From assembly GCF_004193775.1 (NCBI RefSeq), contig NC_041018.1:31579940-31643939 (forward strand): a stretch of 64,000 nt of DNA, read 5' to 3'. Both the position numbers and the translations under genes were made by a program. Below the pieces are notes generated by a model. That model saw only the letters and a program-made list of their open reading frames with translations. It made no database searches and was not told the origin of the DNA. The DNA is from Glycine soja. Lineage: Eukaryota; Streptophyta; Magnoliopsida; Fabales; Fabaceae. Each line of letters begins with the position of its first letter. Positions within the stretch are counted from its first letter, which is position 1. Positions 1-11,239 of this stretch are shown piece by piece.

Positions 1-1473
1 AGTCAGCAGCTCTTAAAATCCGAAAGGAGAATGCCGAACTGAGAGATGTAAATATGGTGATGCAATCCTATCCCGTAAGGGCATTGGGTAGAAGACTCCA
101 AGTAGATTGGGCTAGAGATCCAAGGGTAGGCCCTAGGGTTCTCATGAGCCTTAGGGTAGATTTCGAGCCCATGGGTTAAGTATGAGCCCGCTTATCTTTG
201 TAAATATTAGAATAGGTTTTTCCTTCGTTTTAGCCTTGTATTTCGGGGCATTTTGAGTAGTCTTTGTAGTAAGGACCTTTTTTTGTATTTTCATGTTTTT
301 TGTCATGGGGGTGAGCTTAGCTATTATAGGGGGTGTGTAGCTAAGTTCTAGCTTCTCATCTCAAGGAGGTGAGCTTAGCTATTAGAGAGGTATGTGTAGC
401 TAAGCTCTAGCTTCTTTAGGAATCTTCTTAAGGAAGCTTCTCAAGGAGGTGAGCTTAGTTATGAGAGGGGTGTGTGCAGCTAAGCTCTAGCTTCTCAAGG
501 AAGTTTTCTCAAAGAAGCTTCTCAAGGAAGTTTTCTCAAGAAATCTTCTCAAGGAAGCTACCTAGTCTTTAAATAGAAGCATGTGTAACACTTGTTGTAA
601 CTTTGATGAATGAGAGTCTTGTGAGACACAACTCAAAGTTCAACTTCTCTCCCTTTTTCTTCCTTCAATTTCGTGCTCCCCTCTCCCTCTTTCTCTCCCT
701 CTTTCTTTTCCTCCATTGAAGCATCCTCTCCAAGCTTCTTATCCAAGGCTCATCTTGGTGGTGAAGCTCCTTCTTCCATGGCTTATTCCTTAATGCATGG
801 CGCCTCCTCTCACCTCTTTTCCTTTGTCTTCCGCTGCATCTCCATGGTGGAAAATCACCATTAAAGGACCCCATTGAAGCTCAAAGATCCAGCCTCCATA
901 GAAGCCCCACAAGCAAGCTTCCATCATATGGCTACCACCAAGGCTTTGGAACAAGAGACCAAAAGGGCCCGTAGGGAAGAACATGGTCGGAACAAGTTTC
1001 GAGGGGCTCTGTGGGGCAGTAACAGCGAGCTTAAACTCCGAAGAGAAGAAAGGGACCAATCACGAGTAGACAGTTTGATCTTGAAAGATGAATTGAAGGC
1101 TTACTCGAGATCCAAGAGAAGTTTGTCTCAGCGGTTGTGCGAGACATAGACCAACATGTTAGCTATCATCACCAAGTATCAAGAAGAACTAAGCCTAGCC
1201 ACAGCCCACGAGCATAGGGTGACGGATGAGTATGCCCAAGTATACGCAGAAAAGGAGGCTAGAGGAAGGGTGATCGACTCGTTACACCAAGAGGCAACCA
1301 TGTGGATGGACCGATTTGCTTTTACCTTGAACGGGAGTCAAGAACTTCCCCGATTGCTAGCCAAGGCCAAAGCAATGGCGGACATCTACTCCGCCCCCGA
1401 GGAGGTTCACGGACTTCTCAGCTATTGTCAGCATATGATAGACTTAATGGCCCATATAATTAGGAACCGTTAG
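1..1473 (+). pseudogene. ORF1 (upstream of gag) of the Ogre element, C-terminal part, split by a solo LTR
   Basis: Bases 3-56 read as a charged, helix-prone stretch (ENAELRDVNM), which resumes at 932 as ATTKALEQETKRARREE and runs to TAG at 1471-1473. When the LTR at 58-926 and one copy of the TATGG duplication are ignored, the frame is continuous, so the gap is an insertion. The protein is rich in Arg/Glu/Lys heptad-like sequence, consistent with a coiled coil. Legume Ogre elements carry an ORF of unknown function at this place; the C-terminal section resembles the soybean DUF7745-type proteins (from memory, not searched). There is an in-frame TAG at 1147-1149. The N-terminal part lies beyond the window. 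Confidence 0.75.
58..926 (+). mobile_element. Solo LTR (family A), inserted in Ogre ORF1
   Basis: The LTR begins TGATGCAATCC and ends AAGCTTCCATCA, 869 bp. It is flanked by perfect 5-bp direct repeats TATGG (53-57 and 927-931). No primer-binding site, internal region or second LTR is present, so it is a solo LTR left by LTR-LTR recombination. It contains about three loose copies of a block reading GGAGGTGAGCTTAGCTATTA (around 305, 365 and 445), and an A/T-rich TATA-like site near 575. A second copy of the family lies in opposite orientation at 58436-59294, with homology over the full length. Confidence 0.93.
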
Positions 1474-1707
1474 GGAATTTGTATTGTCACTCAAGTCTTG
1501 ACTAGTCATAACCTTTTTGAATGAAATGAGTTTATCCCATGTTTCTACTCTAAAAAGTCGATGCGAATCAAATCACTCCTGCATTTTATCTCTAAACATG
1601 CATTCATAATTTTTTGCCTACTCCTCACGTTTGGTTTTTCTAAGAAGAACACCATAACTAAACGCGCCACAAGGCATCCCTATAGCACCAGATCCAAATC
1701 TAGAATG

Positions 1708-3413
1708 ATGGGTGATCAAGAGGAGACACAGGAACAGATGAAAGCCGACATGTCGGCTTTGAAAGAACAAATGGCTTCCATGATGGAGGCCGTGTTAGGA
1801 ATGAGGCAACTCATGGAGAAGAACGTGGCCACCACTGCTGCTGTCAGTTCGGCTGCCGAAGCAGATCCGACTCTCCTAGCCACCGCGCACCATCCTCCCC
1901 CAAAAACGCTAGGACGAGGAAGGAACACACTGGGGCACAACAACAACCCCCATTTGGGATACAACCGAGCGGCTTACCCTTATGGATTGCAGCCTAATTA
2001 CTCGCCACCAGTCATGCAAGATGATGCGGGTCATATCTCTTCTCCCATCCTTGAAGGGGAGCCTCCTTAACAGCCCGAAGAGGTCCACGAAGGTCCTCAA
2101 GACTATGCCCGAAGGGATGTCGAGTTCTATCCCCCGATCCCCGAGGGGTCGGCACCCAACACGTTGCCTCAGCCCAACCTCACGGCACAGCCAATAGTTT
2201 TGTCAATGGAAGGACCGCCCCCGGCAACTGAAGAAAGGAGGAAGCTCGATCTCCTTGAGGAGAGATTGAGGGCCGTGGAAGGATTTGGTGACTATCCGTT
2301 CGCGGACATGACGGATCTCTGCTTGGTACCCGATGTTGTTATCCCTCCGAAATTCAAAGTACCAGACTTCGACAAGTATAAAGGGACGACTTGTCCCAAG
2401 AACCATCTCAAGATATACTGTCGCAAGATGGGCGCACACTCTAAGGATGAGAAGCTATTAATACACTTTTTTCAAGATAGCTTGGCCGGAGCCGCGGTGG
2501 TTTGGTACACTAATCTGGAAGCTTCCCGCATCCGTACTTAGAAGGACCTGATTACTGCCTTCCTAAGGCAATATCAGTATAATTCAGATATGGCTCCCGA
2601 TCGCACTCAGCTACAGAATATGTTCAAGAAGGAAGGGGAAACCTTTAAAGAATACACACAATGGTGGAGAGACCTGGCAGCACAAGTAGCCCCTCCCATG
2701 GTCGAAAGAGAGATGATCACTATGATGGTAGATACCTTGCCAGTGTTCTACTATGAGAAGTTGATAGGTTACATGCCATCCAGCTTCGCGGACCTAGTGT
2801 TCGCCGGGGAAAGAATTGAAGTAGGGTTGAAGAGAGGGAAGTTCGATTATGTTTCCTCTACAAGTGCCAATGCTAAGAGGGTCGGAACAACTGGGGCAAA
2901 AAGGAAGGAGGGAGATGCCTATGCCGTCACTTCGGTGCCCGTGTGGGTTAAACCCCCGCAGACATCTCATGGTACGCATCAGTACGCTCAACATCATCCG
3001 AGCTTCTCAGCTCACGCCGGGAATTCCTCTAATTCAGCACCCATGCAGCCTAAGGCACCCGTTCAAAGGGAGGCCCCCCAAGTTCCAACTCCAACCACGA
3101 CTCGCCCGGCTGGCAATTCCAACGCAATGAGGAACTTTCCCCCGAGGCCAATTCAAGAATTCACCCCACTCCCAATGACGTATGAAGACCTCCTGCCGTC
3201 CCTCATTGCCAACCAACTGGCCGTAATAACTCCCGGGAAGGTCTTCCAACCCCCTTTCCCAAAGTGGTATGATCCTAACGCAACTTGCAAGTACCATGGG
3301 AATACCCCGGGGCATTCCATCGAAAAATGCTTGGCCCTTAAATACAAGGTCCAACATTTGATAGATGCTGGATGGCTGACATTCCAAGAGGATCGGCCCA
3401 ACATGGAGGGGGG
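1708..3413 (+). pseudogene. gag of the Ogre element
   Basis: Gag packages the RNA into cytoplasmic virus-like particles. An N-terminal helical segment (MGDQEETQEQMKADMS, from 1708) is followed by a Pro-rich linker, a Retrotrans_gag-like domain (about 2300-2850, with DSLAGAAVVWYTNLE) and a zinc knuckle CKYHGNTPGHSIEKC at about 3280-3330. In-frame stops are TAA at 2068-2070 and TAG at 2539-2541. The frame is lost in a run of G at 3408-3415, where reading passes from frame 1 to frame 3. An upstream ATG at 1561 is in frame, but the 49 residues it adds are partly hydrophobic and look like 5' leader, so I favour 1708. Confidence 0.85.
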
Positions 3414-5286
3414 GCGGTTAACGCCATTGGGTCAGATAGGCCCCGCCGGTCTAAACCTTTAAAGGATGTGGCAACCCCTAGGAGGTTTATCTTTGAGGCC
3501 CTACAAAAGGGAGGTGTGATTCCCCATGGTGGGCATAAGGAGGATTCTTGTTTGCTGCATTCTGGTGAGCTGCATAACATGGAAACGTGTTTGGAAGTGG
3601 AGGAATTGTTACAACGGATGATAGATCAAGGTCGACTGGAAGTCGGCAGTGAGGGAAGAGAAGAGCAACATATATGCATGCAGTCCGCGGAGGAGAGCAG
3701 TCTTGCGAAGCCTAAACCTTTGGTGATATATTTCACCAAGGGCGCAGTTTCGCAAAAACCCCGACCCCCCTTGGCACCTAAGCCTGTCCCTTTCCCATAC
3801 CAAAATAGCCACGCAGTCCCATGAAAGTACACACCTCCAAATAAAGAGGAAGAAGAAACCACCAATATCAGTTCATTGTCGGCCAAAGTAACCAATATCA
3901 CGGGGCTGAGCGGTGTGACCCACAGTGGTCGTGTATTTGTGCCCCCTGACCTACCAATTCAGCCCACGAACGTCAAGGGGAAGGCAAAGGTGGTGGAAGA
4001 ATAAGATAATAAAAACCCCCTCACTCCGAACGAGGATATTCCGGCGAAAGGTCTTCCGGAGAAAAGGGATGGTTATGGCAAAAAGGAGGTGTCACTAGAG
4101 GAAGCCAGCGAGTTTCTCCGTACAATTCAGCAGAGCGAGTTCAAGGTTATTGAGCAGCTCAACAAAACCCCGGCCAAGGTCTCGCTGTTGGAATTACTCA
4201 TGAGCTCGGAACCTCATCGGGCTTTGCTTGTAAAGGTTTTGAACGAGGCCCATGTGGCCCAAGATATCTCTGTGGAAGGCTTCAGAGGGCTTGTTAATAA
4301 TATCACCGCCAACAACTATCTCGCCTTCGCCGAAGAAGAGATCCCTTCTGAGGGGAGAGGGCATAATAAAGCTTTGCACATATCAGTCAAGTGTATGGAC
4401 CACGTTGTAGCCAAGGTGCTCATCGATAATGGTTCCAGTTTAAACGTGATGCCCAAGAGCACTTTGGAGAAATTACCATTCAATGCTTCCCACCTAAAGC
4501 CAAGTTCCATGGTAGTTCGTGCCTTCGACGACACCCGCCGAGAGGTTAGGGGAGAGATCGACCTCCCTATACAGATAGGCCCTCACACCTGTCAAGTTAC
4601 CTTCCAAATAATGGATATTAACCCCCCTACAGCTGCATGTTGGGGCACCTGTGGATCCACTCGGTGGGAGTTGTTCCCTCTACACTCCACCAAAAGTTGA
4701 AATTCGTAGTGGAAGGGCATCTGATCATCGTATCAAGCGAGGAAGACATCTTCGTAAGCTGCCCATCCTCTATGCCTTATGTGGAGGCCGCAGAGGAGTC
4801 GTTAGAAACCGCTTTCCAGTCTTTCGAGGTGGTAAGCATTTCCTCCGTGGATTCCTTCTCTAGGCAAGCTTGCCTGTCCGATGCAGCAGTAATGATGGCC
4901 CGAGTAATGTTGGGGAGTGGTTATGAGCCCGGAATGGGTTTAGGCAAGGACAACGGCGGCATAACTAGCCTGATAAACGCCGAAGGAAATTGTGGGAAGT
5001 ATGGGTTAGGCTATAAACCCACTCAAGCAGATATAAAGAGAAGCATTGCGGGAAGGAAAAGCGGAAGTCAAGGTTCGCGGTTGAAACAAGAAGGCGAAGG
5101 AAACCCACCCTGCCACATAAGTAGGAGCTTTATAAGCGCGGGTCTAGGGGACGAAGGTCAAGTCATTGCAATATACGAAGATGATGTTCCGAGTGCATTG
5201 AATTTGGTACGACCGTGCCCTCCTGATTTCCGACTAGGAAATTGGCGAGTGGAGGAGCGCCCGGACATTTACGCAACAAGCATAAT
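3414..5286 (+). pseudogene. gag C-terminus, aspartic protease and G-patch of the Ogre element
   Basis: Sequence from 3414 continues the polyprotein. The protease lies at about 4350-4640, with VLIDNGSSLNVMP around 4420-4460; in Tat elements the usual Asp-Thr/Ser-Gly triad is commonly replaced by D-N-G as here. The frame shifts near 4630 into a second stretch. That stretch carries a G-patch-like region at about 4894-5045 (LGSGYEPGMGLGKDNGG), a domain known from Ogre/Tat polyproteins and usually linked to nucleic-acid binding. Stops are TGA 3822-3824, TAA 4002-4004 and a terminal TAA 5288-5290. The last stop lies just inside the predicted intron, so it would be removed by splicing. Confidence 0.8.
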
Positions 5287-5465
5287 GTAAACCTTTACGG
5301 TTTTAAAAGCTCTATAGTTGGGCCTAGGCTTTAGAGTTTTCTTTTGTTAAGGCTTTGTGTCTTTTGCTCTTGAATTTATAAATACAAGGATATTTCTTCA
5401 TCTGTTCCTACGTCTCTACCCATTCTCATCCATTTGCATGTTTACTTTTTTATATTTAACGGCAG
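5287..5465 (+). other. Predicted Ogre-type intron between protease/G-patch and RT
   Basis: The upstream ORF terminates at 5288-5290 within GTAAAC, a plausible 5' splice site starting at 5287. The next 179 bp are T-rich and non-coding and end TTTAACGGCAG at 5465. Joining 5286 to 5466 puts the two ORFs in the same frame and removes the stop. Ogre elements are known to carry an intron at this place, which controls the ratio of Gag-Pro to Pol. The splice itself is inferred, but the agreement of position, GT-AG ends and phase is strong. Confidence 0.78.
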
Positions 5466-7818
5466 ATCCAACGACGAGTCCCTCGAAGGTACTAATACCT
5501 GGGACCCGCCTATCGACTTCAAGCAAGAAACGAGTCAAACGGAGGATGAAAAAAACGAGGATGTGAGACTTCCCCCGGAGTTAGAAAGGTTAGTCGCTCA
5601 TGAGGAACAAGAAATGAGGCCTCATCAAGAAGAAATAGAACTAGTAGACTTGGGAGTTGGCAGTGGAAAGAAAGTAAAGATAGGCACGGGTATTACCGCA
5701 CCTATCCATGAAGAATTAATAACCCTGCTAAGAGACTACCAAGACATCTTTGCTTGGTCGTACCAAGATATGCCCGGTTTGAGTTCTGACATTGTATAGC
5801 ACCGATTACCTCTAAATCCCGAGTGTTCCCCGGTAAAGCAGAAACTGAGAAGGATGAAGCCTGAAACATCCTTGAAAATAAAAGAAGAGGTGAAGAAGCA
5901 ATTTGACGCTGGTTTTCTAGCAGTTGCTCGGTACCCAGAATGGGTTGCCAACATTGTGTTGGTCCCTAAGAAGGATGGGAAGGTACGAATGTGTATGGAT
6001 TATCGGGACCTGAATCGGGCCAGTCCCAAGGACAATTTCCCGTTGCCACACATCGATATCCTCGTAGATAATACGACCAATTTCGCTTTATTTTCCTTCA
6101 TGGATGGTTTCTCTGGTTACAATCAGATAAAAATGGCGCCGGAGGATATGGAAAAGACTACCTTCGTAACCCTGTGGGGAATGTTCTATTACAAGGTGAT
6201 GTCCTTTGGACTCAAGAATGCCGGGGCAACTTATCAATGGGCTATGGTAGCTTTGTTCCATGATATGATGCACCAAGAGATCGAGGTCTACGTGGACGAC
6301 ATAATTGCTAAATCTAAATCCGAGGAAGAACACCTTGTCAACCTGCGGAAGTTGTTCGAAAGGCTTAGGAAGTACCAATTGAGGTTGAACCCCGCTAAGT
6401 TTACCTTTGGGGTCAAGTCAGGGAAATTGCTTGGTTTCATTGTAAGCTAGAAAGGGATAGAGGTAGACCCCGAAAAGGTGAAGGCCATCCTTGAGATGCC
6501 GGAACCCCGTACTGAGAGACAAGTTCGAGGTTTCCTCGGACGCTTGAATTACATCGCCAGATTCATATCACAGCTCACCACCATTTGCGAGCCGTTGTTC
6601 AAACTCTTACGCAAAAACCAAACTGACCGTTGGAATGAGGATTGCCAAGAGGCTTTTGGAAGGATCAAGAAGTGTCTCATGAATCCTCCTGTGCTTATGC
6701 CACCGGTACCTGGAAGGCCTCTCATCTTGTACATGACAATCTTGGACGAGTCAATGGGATGTATGCTAGGGCAACATGACGAATCTAGAAAGAGAGAGCG
6801 CGCTGTCTACTACCTGAGTAAGAAGTTCACGGCCTGTGAAATGAATTACTCCTTGCTCGAAAGAACGTGTTGTGCTTTAGTATGGACATCCCATCGCCTA
6901 AGGCAGTACATGCTGAGTCATACTACCTGGTTGATATCCAAGATGGACCCGGTTAAGTATATCTTTGAAAAGCCAGCTCTCACGGGACGAATCGCCCGGT
7001 GGCAAGTCCTGTTATCCGAGTTTGATATAGTTTATGTCACCCAAAAGGCGATAAAAGGAAGCGCCTTAGCAGATTATTTGGCTCAGCAGCCTCTTAACGA
7101 CTATCAGCCCATGCATCCCGAGTTCTCGGATGAGGACATCATGCCCTTGTTTGAGGAAAAATTAGACGAAGATCGGGACAAATGGACCGTATGGTTTGAC
7201 GGAGCGTCGAACGTTCTAGGCCATGGTGTTGGAGCAGTATTGATCTCTCCGGATAATCAATGTGTACCTTTCATAGCCAGGCTGGGATTCGACTGCACCA
7301 ACAACATGGCCGAGTATGAAGCATGTGCCCTGGCCGTCCAGGCAGCGATTGACTCAGATGTCAAGCTACTCAAGGTGTATGGGGACTCAACGTTGGTGAT
7401 CCATCAGCTGAGAGGGGAATGGGAAACTAGAGACCCCAAGCTGATACCCTACAAAGCCTATATCAAGGAGCCGACTAATTCCTTTGATGAAATCTCCTTT
7501 CATCATGTTCCCCGGGAGGAAAATCAAATGGCGGATGCGCTTGCTACTTTGGCATCCATGTTCCAGCTAACGCCACATGGGGATCTACCATACATCGAGT
7601 TCTGGTGTCGTGGTAAACCTACGCATTGTTGCCAGGTGGAAGAGGAACGGGATGGTAAGCCTTGGTATTTCGATATCAAGCGATACGTCAAAAGCAAAGA
7701 GTACCCACCGAAGGCCTCCGACAATGATAAAAGGATGTTGAGAAGGTTGGCGGCCGGTTTCTTCGTGAGTGGGAGCATACTATATAAAAGAAACCACGAC
7801 ATGATTCTCCTGCGATGA
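5466..7818 (+). pseudogene. Reverse transcriptase, RNase H and second RNase H of the Ogre element
   Basis: The RT domain spans about 5850-6470 and keeps YPEWVANIVLVPKKDGKVRM, MDYRDLNRASPKDNFPLP, FMDGFSGYNQI and the catalytic YVDD box (EVYVDDIIAKS near 6290). The first RNase H follows at about 6690-7060. The second, archaeal-type RNase H is at about 7180-7550, with WTVWFDGASNVLGHG, NNMAEYEAC and HVPREENQMADALA. This paired arrangement defines the Tat lineage. In-frame stops interrupt it at 5797-5799, 6448-6450 and 7816-7818, all in one frame, so decay is mainly by point mutation. Exon 2 is taken to start at 5466. Confidence 0.92.
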
Positions 7819-8123
7819 GTGGATGCCAAAGAGGCGAACCACATGATCGAGGAAGTCCACGAGGGTTCGTTTGGAACGCACGCCAATGGGCATGCTATGG
7901 CCAGGAAAATCTTAAGGGCAGGTTATTACTGGCTCACCATGGAAAGTGACTGCTGCGTCCATGTAAGGAAATGCCACAAGTGTCAAGCGTTCGCGGACAA
8001 TGTCAATGCTCCGCCACATCCTCTGAATGTCATGGCCACACCGTGGCCCTTTTCCATGTGGGGAATAGATGTAATTGGAGCCATAGAGCCCAAAGCTGCA
8101 AATGGACATCGTTTCATCCTAGG
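7819..8123 (+). pseudogene. Integrase N-terminal part of the Ogre element, truncated
   Basis: The HHCC zinc-binding module is visible (HEGSFGTHANGHAMARK, then CVHVRKCHKCQ), and WGIDVIGAI supplies the first catalytic Asp of the DDE core. After NGHRFIL at about 8121 the expected integrase sequence stops and unrelated coding sequence follows. The second Asp, the Glu and the C-terminal domain are absent from the rest of the window in this element, so integrase is truncated. The same frame continues across the junction by chance or because recombination preserved it. Confidence 0.88.
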
Positions 8124-8811
8124 TATGCCGTTGCTGCTTAGCAACATCCTACCCAGCGATCATAATTCTGACCTCCCCCTGTCGAAGTGTCAGTTGGTGT
8201 ATGCCATTTTGACACGGATGAGCGTTCATGTGGCTCAGTTGATCGCTGATGCCATTTATCTATTTTCAGGTATGCCGCCTGCCAGGCACCCTCTGAACCC
8301 GGATAAGTCCAACAGGGCCCTGGGATTTCCAGCTTTGATCACAGGACTCTGCCAGTTGTTCGGAGTCCCCGTCGCACCTAGTAAGGTGATTCGGCAACCC
8401 ATCACCCAAGCTTTTATTGAGAAGTATTGCACGCAGAGACAGGCACAGGGTGGCGACCCTCAGGCCCCAGATGCGCCGCCTCCACCTCCTCAGGCTGACC
8501 CAGCTGGGTCATTTGACACGGAGCGGTATTTACGACATTTGGTTCGCCAGCAGGCGGCCAACCACAGGGCGCACGTGCAGACCCATGACTCTCTATATCA
8601 GCTTAGCCTCAGCCTGCAGAGCTAGGGTTTTGCTTCTTTTCCATGCCCTACTCCGGATCAGTTCAGGGAAGAGGTCGCATGGCCCGGAGATTGGCCTGAG
8701 GCCCAGGCTGCAGAGGCATCCGCAGAGGCTCCCGGCGAGCCAGATGAGGCCCGCGAGGATGAGGAGATGTCAGATTTGCTCGGCTTCTTGGGAGGGAGTG
8801 GAGCCACATGA
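8124..8811 (+). pseudogene. Putative plant transposon protein (PF20167-like) fragment fused to the broken integrase
   Basis: From 8124 the reading frame changes character and gives AQLIADAIYLFSG, FPALITGLCQLFGVPVAP and a Pro/Gln-rich linker. It continues past a TAG at 8623-8625 to an acidic end (EEMSDLLGFLGGSGAT) stopping at 8809-8811. This matches my recollection of the plant transposon protein domain found in ORFs of Athila-type and related elements in soybean; the family name is from memory. The N-terminal part is missing. It is not Ogre integrase, so the junction at about 8123 marks recombination or a nested insertion. Confidence 0.6.
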
Positions 8812-10504
8812 CTGGGAGATTCCCTAGATTCATGTTCTTTTCAGTTTTATGTTCATTTTTTTGTCATTTTCATGTTATGTTATTTTATGAGGCTAACGTT
8901 TGTTTTTGTTGTTTCGATTGTCTTTTGTTTTGCGCATACATTTTGTTTGGATTGTTGCATTAGTGCTTATGTCGTTATTGTCAATAATGTTTATTTGAAG
9001 TTCCGGAACCGCGTAGAGTTTCATTTAGGAACGTCGCCCTGAAAAACAAACAAGAAAAAGAAATAAACAAAAAATAAAAAAAAGAAGAGAAGAAAATAAG
9101 TTGTCTAGCTGAAAAACCAACATGCTTTTGAAAAGAGATGATTTCCAACTTTTATTTGAAAAAATTTTCACTGATCATAACCAGTTTTTGAAAAAAAATG
9201 TGTATACACCTGAAGGGTGAATGCTGTGAAAATTTTCCTGAACACCAAAAAATAGACTCGGATGAATGCACAAATTGATAAAAGAACATATTTTGGAAAC
9301 ACTGGGTTGACTAAAATAGAGAAAATGAATCCTGAGCCCTAGCATCACATGACCATAAAAGTTTGACACTTGAGTGTCCACATAGGTGCATGCATGACTA
9401 GTTTTGCATAAAATTTCCAAATCATCATTGTTTGCATTCGTGTCATGGAAATAATTTGGGGCAACCCTTTTATCCTTGAACTAAACCAAACCCTGACATG
9501 TGTCATGTCTATCCATTTTATGAGCCTCGAGCCAAAAATCCTAACTTACCATAAACCTTGACCCAGGGTGAGAATGTCAATCCTTACCCTCGGAAGAAAA
9601 AAATGGGAGAAAGCAAAAAAAAGAAAAGAAGGAAAGTTCCCAATCAAAGAGTGGGAGAAAGCAAAAAAGAAAAGAAGGAAAGTTCCCAATCAAAGAGTGA
9701 GAGCAAGCAAAAAATAAAAGAAGGAAAATTCTCAAATCAAAGAGTGGGAGAAAGAAAAGGAGAAGAAAGAAAATCCCCGATCAAAGATCAGAAGAGAAAA
9801 GAAGAAATATGCAGAAAGGTCTTGGGACCAGACAATATCTGAACAATACAAATTTGTCACCAAGTAAATAAGAAAAGAAAGGAAACCACGACCTAAAGTG
9901 GTCCTCTCCCTTTGATTGCCAACCAAAAACCTGTGTGTCAGCGACTTTTTTGCCCCGCACTAAACAAAAACAGAAAAGGAAAAGGCCAAAAAATTCAAAG
10001 CCAAAATTCCCGCAAAAAATACCATTCCCAAGAAAAAGTCCTACTGATCCATGATCGCGCATGTAATCTTTGATTTGATAGGAAATAATTTGCAAAATCA
10101 AGTCATGGCATATCTATGGTTCGGAATTAGGATGAAACACTTACCCGTGTGAGATTGATACACTTTGAGTGATTTTCTTCTATTTTTGTTGAACCCAGTG
10201 TTTCCTCTAAATGCTCATTTAGAAGTGAAAGGCTAACTTCCAAAATCTCATTTATGGTTATGAGAAGATTTCATCAGTTTACATTCCTTCCCTGGTAGAC
10301 ACATTGTTTTTCCTCCAAAAAATATGTTGCTCTGATCAGTTGGAAGTTTTGTCTCTTTACTAAAAGCATGTTCGCATTTTTAGTGAAGAAAACTCTGAGA
10401 CTATTTTTAGTCTCACAAGTTATCCAGAACTACGTAGGTCTGAATTCCTCATTTGAGGATACGTAGGAGCAAGAGCCTCGCTTTTGTCGGCCGCCCCACA
10501 ATTT
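8812..10504 (+). other. Gene-free 3' region of a retroelement
   Basis: No coding sequence is supported here. The stretch is A-rich with long poly-A-like tracts (9040-9090), contains a 47-bp minisatellite and ends with a GAACTACGTAGGTCTGAATT / GGATACGTAGGAGCAAGAGC block at about 10428-10475. A related block (AACTACGTAGTTTTGATTTCC then GTAGGAGCAAGGG) occurs at about 15727-15775 inside a solo LTR, so this is probably LTR or 3' UTR sequence of an Ogre/Athila-type element. Confidence 0.5.
9594..9790 (+). repeat. Minisatellite, about 47-bp unit, 4 copies
   Basis: Units read roughly GAAGGAAAGTTCCCAATC followed by AAAGAGTGGGAGAAAGC and an A-rich run. Starts of the GTTCCCAATC core are at about 9636 and 9682, with a diverged copy near 9728. 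Purine-rich on the + strand. The 94-residue Lys-rich ORF across it is a by-product of the repeat. Confidence 0.8.
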
Positions 10505-10505
10505 C

Positions 10506-11010
10506 TGTCATACTGACACTGGAGTCACGTGACATGCGGAGATACCCAAGTGGTTGTCTGCACTTTCAAAACATTCTTTTGCTATCTGTAAGACAGAAAG
10601 CCTGATAGCATGCAGAGACTAACGTCGTCTTCTGCACCCTTCGTCAATCGCGGCCCAACAAGCCCGTTGACACACGGAGATTTACGTCATCTTCCGCGCT
10701 CACAAGATCTGTCATGCTGACATTTGAGTCACGCTGATGGGCAGAAATACCCGAGTGTTTATCCGTATAAACATTCTTTTGCTATCTGTAAGACAGAAAG
10801 CCTGATAGCATGCAGAGACTAACGTCGTCTTCTGCACCCTTCGTCAATCACGGCCCAACAAGCCCGTTGACACGCGGAGATTTACGTCATCTTCCGCGCT
10901 CACAAGATCTGTCATACTGACATTTGAGTCACACTGACAGGTGGAGATACCCGAGTGGTTATCCGTATAAACTTTCTTTTGCTATCTCTAAGACTCAAAG
11001 CATGATAGCA
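10506..11010 (+). repeat. Tandem repeat, 200-bp unit, about 2.5 copies
   Basis: The core ACATTCTTTTGCTATCTGTA starts at 10571 and 10771 and as a variant at 10971, giving an exact 200-bp period. Copies contain CTGACATTTGAGTCACRCTG and GGAGATTTACGTCATCTTCC. The first two full copies differ by only a few bases; the outer parts are more diverged. It lies where LTR or 3' UTR sequence of a large Ty3 element is expected. Confidence 0.92.
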
Positions 11011-11180
11011 AGCTGAGTGGGTAAACGCGCAGATACATATTCTGCGCCCTTTATCATTCAGGAACAACAAGCGGAGTGGGTAAACGCGTAGAAATAGATT
11101 CTGCGCCCTTTATCATTCAGATTTCGCAAGTTGGGTGATAAACGCGCAGAGACAAATTTTGCGCCCTTTGTCATTCCGCA
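11011..11180 (+). repeat. Tandem repeat, about 59-bp unit, 3 copies
   Basis: The block GAGTGGGTAAACGCG recurs at 11015 and 11074 and as TTGGGTGATAAACGCG at about 11131, each followed by TCTGCGCCCTTTATCATTC. It directly follows the 200-bp array and shares the theme of GCGC-flanked Y/R-rich segments, but has a different unit. Confidence 0.88.
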
Positions 11181-11239
11181 CACCTTTTCGCCACCCAGGC
11201 TCGATCGTGTCCAGCAAAATGCAGAGACAAATTATGGTC

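Larger units (their letters stand above)
1..8123 (+). mobile_element. Ogre/Tat-lineage Ty3 retrotransposon, 5'-truncated by the window edge, degenerate
   Basis: Read in order on the + strand the segment holds an ORF upstream of gag, gag with a C-x2-H-x4-H-x4-C knuckle, an aspartic protease followed by a G-patch, an intron-like gap, reverse transcriptase, RNase H, a second (archaeal-type) RNase H, and the HHCC part of integrase. That order, with an ORF before gag, an intron before RT and a doubled RNase H, is the established signature of the Ogre/Tat lineage. The 5' LTR lies outside the window and the element stops inside integrase at about 8123, where unrelated transposon coding sequence begins. 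At least seven in-frame stops and two frameshifts show that it is dead. Confidence 0.9.

Noticed and set aside
9558..9842. 94-residue Lys-rich ORF
   Set aside because: Translation of the 47-bp purine-rich minisatellite.
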